45,534 nt of DNA from a bacterium (lineage in GTDB: Bacteria > Desulfobacterota > Desulfobulbia > Desulfobulbales > Desulfobulbaceae): positions 1 to 45,534 of the forward strand of contig JAUNUN010000023.1 in the NCBI GenBank assembly GCA_030538155.1, given 5' to 3'. Shown piece after piece: positions 43,421-45,534 of this stretch. How positions within the stretch are numbered: the first letter of the stretch is position 1; every line of letters begins with the position of its first letter. The position numbers and the translations under genes were made by a program. The notes under the pieces are model-generated. The model worked only from the letters and a program-made list of their open reading frames with translations, made no database searches and was not told where the DNA came from.

Positions 43421-43846
43421 TGTGCTTGTCCCCTTGAGTTGTGCGCTGACGGTCTCTGGTTGATGATTTGTATGATATTTTGCTGTAATTATAATGTACG
43501 CTTTAAATATAATGCAAAATATGAGCCATGTATTTAGCTTTGGCTTACTCTATGATTTAGTGCGTTTTGTGGGATATCCGCTGCGCGGAAAGTGTGGCGT
43601 TGGCCAGTTTTGCTGTAAAATTTGTTCATCTTTTGTTAATTTTTTTAACAGTATGTGCGAGGCGAATAAAATCAAAAATAATGATGTTTTTCATTAGTTT
43701 TTCTGCTTGACATTATTTCTTGCTCATACTAGCCTTTTTGCTATATTGAATGACGATTCAGTTTGTTGGCTGGTGCCGGACAAACAGACAATCCGGCAAG
43801 CGGCATTTTGTATCCACAAACACTTCAACCAGAGAGAGGACGTCGC
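43421..43846. other. divergent intergenic region between minor pilin operon and sat
   Basis: 426 bases, AT-rich in the middle. It holds a sigma54 promoter for the minus-strand pilin operon (43513-43528) and, for sat, TTGACA at 43707 and TATATT near 43742, which are possible sigma70-like boxes though not ideally spaced with each other. No gene is seen; short open frames on the plus strand have no ribosome-binding site. Confidence 0.5.
43513..43528 (-). promoter_or_regulatory. sigma54 promoter of the minor pilin operon
   Basis: On the minus strand the sequence reads TGGCTC-ATATT-TTGCA. It matches TGGCAC-N5-TTGCA with one mismatch and exact spacing between the -24 and -12 elements. Transcription would start near 43503, giving a leader of about 80 bases before the small exported protein gene. 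The NtrC-family activator at 34260-35684 is the obvious candidate regulator. Confidence 0.72.
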
Positions 43847-45127
43847 ATGAGTTCGAAATTGGTAGCACCGCACGGTGGAAAGGGTCTTGTTTGTGCCTTG
43901 CTTGAGGGAAGCGAGCGTGAGGTCGAGTTGAAAAAAGCTGCCGGCTTGAAGCAGGTCGAAATCAGCGCCCGTGCCAAGGGCGACCTGATCATGATGGGTA
44001 TTGGCGGTTTTTCTCCGCTGAGCGGCTTCATGACCAAGGCAGACTGGAAGGGCGTGTGTGAGAATTTTCAATTGGCTGATGGCACTTTCTGGCCGGTACC
44101 CATCACCCTTGATGTAACCAAGGCCGATGCAGACGCCATTAAGGTCGGCGACGAAATCGCCCTGGTACGTGAAGGCGAGACCTTTGCCACCATGAAGGTG
44201 ACCGAGAAGTTCGAGATGACCGAGGCCGACAAGAAGTGGGAGTGCGAGAAGGTCTTTAGAGGTCATGGTGAAGAGTCTGAGGGTGACAAGTTCTGGGAAA
44301 TCGCTCCCAAGGATCACCCCGGCGTGATCATGGTCATGGGCCAGAAGGAAGTGAACCTGGCCGGTCCGGTGAAAGTGCTTTCCGAAGGCGAGTATCCCAA
44401 GGAGTATCCGGGTGTGTATCTGCGTCCTGCAGAAGTACGCGCCATGTTCGACAAGTTCGGCTGGGCCAATGTTGCTGCTCTGCAGCTGCGTAACCCCATG
44501 CACCGCTCCCATGAGTTCTTGGCCAAGATCGCCGTTGAGGTGTGCGACGGCGTACTGATCCATTCGCTGATCGGTAACCTGAAGCCTGGTGACATTCCTG
44601 CAAAGGTACGTATCAAGGCTATTCAAACTCTGATCGACCACTATTTTGTCAAAGAGAACGTGTACAGCGCCGGTTATCCGCTGGATATGCGCTATGCCGG
44701 TCCGCGTGAAGGGCTCCTGCATGCCACCTTCCGCCAGAACTACGGCGTCAACAACATGATCATCGGTCGTGACCATGCCGGTGTCGGCGACTTCTACGGC
44801 CTGTTCGAGGCCCAGGAAATCTTCGACCGTATCCCGGTAAGCGGCGATCCGGCCAAAGACCTGCTCTGCAAGCCCATGAAGATCGACTGGACCTTCTACT
44901 GCCATAAGTGCGATGGTATGGCTTCTCTGCGTACCTGCCCGCATACCAAGGACGACCGTGTTATCCTTTCGGGCACCAAGCTGCGCAAGGCGTTGTCTGA
45001 GGGCAAGGAAGTGGTTGACCACTTTGGCCGTGATGAAGTTCTGGTTATCCTGCGTGAGTACTATGGCGGCTTGACCGAGAAGGTAGAGGTCAAGATGCAG
45101 AGCGCTGCTTCCGGCGAGAATATGTAA
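43847..45127 (+). CDS. sat: sulfate adenylyltransferase (ATP sulfurylase)
   Basis: 426 residues from the ATG at 43847, with AGAGAGGA upstream. It activates sulfate with ATP to adenosine 5'-phosphosulfate, the first step of dissimilatory sulfate reduction. Nucleotide-binding motifs [11 protein letters not shown] near residue 219 (QxRNP and HxxH) and GRDHAGVG near 305 are intact. A Cys-rich [16 protein letters not shown] near 347-362 is typical of the zinc-binding form in sulfate reducers. The C-terminus lacks an APS kinase domain. Codon use is more biased than in neighbours (for instance many GGT and CGT), as expected for a highly expressed gene. A strong terminator follows, and no aprBA genes appear within the remaining 400 bases. 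Confidence 0.97.
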   Translation: MSSKLVAPHGGKGLVCALLEGSEREVELKKAAGLKQVEISARAKGDLIMMGIGGFSPLSGFMTKADWKGVCENFQLADGTFWPVPITLDVTKADADAIKVGDEIALVREGETFATMKVTEKFEMTEADKKWECEKVFRGHGEESEGDKFWEIAPKDHPGVIMVMGQKEVNLAGPVKVLSEGEYPKEYPGVYLRPAEVRAMFDKFGWANVAALQLRNPMHRSHEFLAKIAVEVCDGVLIHSLIGNLKPGDIPAKVRIKAIQTLIDHYFVKENVYSAGYPLDMRYAGPREGLLHATFRQNYGVNNMIIGRDHAGVGDFYGLFEAQEIFDRIPVSGDPAKDLLCKPMKIDWTFYCHKCDGMASLRTCPHTKDDRVILSGTKLRKALSEGKEVVDHFGRDEVLVILREYYGGLTEKVEVKMQSAASGENM

Positions 45128-45152
45128 GCAGCACACGCATAGTAGTATTTAG

Positions 45153-45187
45153 GGAGATTCCGCCGCAAGGCGGGATCTCCTTTTTTT
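45153..45187 (+). terminator. intrinsic terminator of sat
   Basis: GGAGATTCCGCC (45153-45164) pairs with GGCGGGATCTCC (45169-45180) with one G-T pair and a GCAA tetraloop, followed by seven T. Confidence 0.95.
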
Positions 45188-45287
45188 ATGGTGCGCCCAG
45201 CCGGGGGCACGAACCTTGGCTATTCAACTAGCCCGCCATGAAACCGTGAATCCTGCAACGGGCCGTGGTATAGTTGTTTCGGTTCTA

Positions 45288-45407
45288 ATTCCGGTTACAG
45301 ATCAAAAATGATATCAATGAGGCGAGACAAATGCGACGCAGGCGTACAATTGGTACGTCCTGCGAGCATTTGTTGAAGCCGACACAGATAGGGTTTTGAT
45401 CTGGAAT
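45288..45407 (+). repeat. dispersed structured repeat, copy D (most complete)
   Basis: The ends CAGATCAAAA (45298-45307) and TTTTGATCTG (45394-45403) are exact reverse complements. An internal stem ACAAATGC (45327-45334) with GCATTTGT (45366-45373) continues inward through CGCAGG/CCTGCG and GTAC-type pairs. Shares block order and length with copy A at 4818-4936. No open frame is present, so it is a non-coding mobile or structured element. Confidence 0.78.
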
Positions 45408-45534
45408 TGGGATAAGCGGTAGTGTGGCCAGGTCGGCTGTAGCGGTGTGTAGACTGGTCTTGATTGCAAGTACAAGTTGATAGCCATAATGGCTGCCAGT
45501 AGGCCTTAAAAGACCTGCCCCTTTGCAAACATGG
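45408..45534. other. intergenic end of window
   Basis: 127 bases after the repeat copy with no gene or clear signal. An ATG at 45531 lies at the window edge, but no Shine-Dalgarno precedes it, so no gene start is called. Confidence 0.4.

Noticed and set aside
43724..45136. Long minus-strand open frame opposite sat
   Set aside because: It is the antisense shadow of sat, whose family motifs are complete.
1..45534. CRISPR arrays, tRNA or rRNA genes, integrases, insertion sequences with transposase
   Set aside because: None was seen on reading both strands; repeats present are short palindromic or structured elements without associated enzymes.

Overview
The window looks like a chromosomal segment of a sulfate-reducing bacterium, most likely Desulfobacterota close to Desulfobulbales/Desulfobulbaceae. 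This is inferred from a dissimilatory-type sulfate adenylyltransferase (sat), a membrane-bound formate dehydrogenase with FdhE, and a deltaproteobacterial-style type IV pilus locus. The genus cannot be fixed from the sequence alone. Base composition is moderately GC-rich in most genes; the stretch from about 23.6 to 27.4 kb is clearly AT-rich.

Layout. 0-1.2 kb: end of a formate dehydrogenase gamma subunit, then fdhE. 1.3-4.8 kb, minus strand: sugar-1-phosphate nucleotidyltransferase, AmgK-like kinase and der. 5.1-7.9 kb: a predicted outer-membrane beta-barrel protein, then a fused HisH-HisF protein of the eukaryotic HIS7 type. 8-11.8 kb: zwf-pgl-gnd, the oxidative pentose phosphate pathway. 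11.8-15.7 kb, minus strand: FAD-dependent dehydrogenase, two half-length YeeE/YedE sulfur-transport-like proteins and a DUF2254 membrane protein. 16-20.5 kb: fba and orn, then glgP on the minus strand with an unusual basic N-terminal tail. 20.8-21.8 kb: AmmeMemoRadiSam radical SAM enzyme.

21.9-29.0 kb is a surface-glycan cassette: GtrB/ArnC-like glycosyltransferase, WecD-like acetyltransferase, a frameshifted GtrA flippase, two large polytopic membrane proteins and WecE aminotransferase. The set would make, lipid-link, flip and transfer a 4-amino-4,6-dideoxy-sugar such as Fuc4NAc. It directly precedes pilA.

29.3-43.4 kb is the type IV pilus region: pilA, an ABC transporter plus membrane-anchored partner (PilGHI-like by position), a histidine kinase and an NtrC-family sigma54 activator (PilS/PilR-like). 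On the opposite strand is a minor pilin operon: small exported protein, pilY1, fimT, pilV, pilW, pilX. A good sigma54 promoter lies upstream of that operon and a weaker one upstream of pilA, so the local activator may control both. PilY1 carries four Cys-rich C-x6-C repeats. 43.8-45.1 kb: sat with a strong terminator.

The most unusual non-coding signal is a dispersed structured repeat with inverted-repeat ends (4818-4936, 9472-9526, 17827-17915, 45288-45407, plus an end fragment at 32507-32523). Two copies show compensatory changes in an internal stem. A perfect 14-bp-arm REP-like palindrome (1244-1273) has a decayed relative at 32530-32559, next to the repeat fragment.
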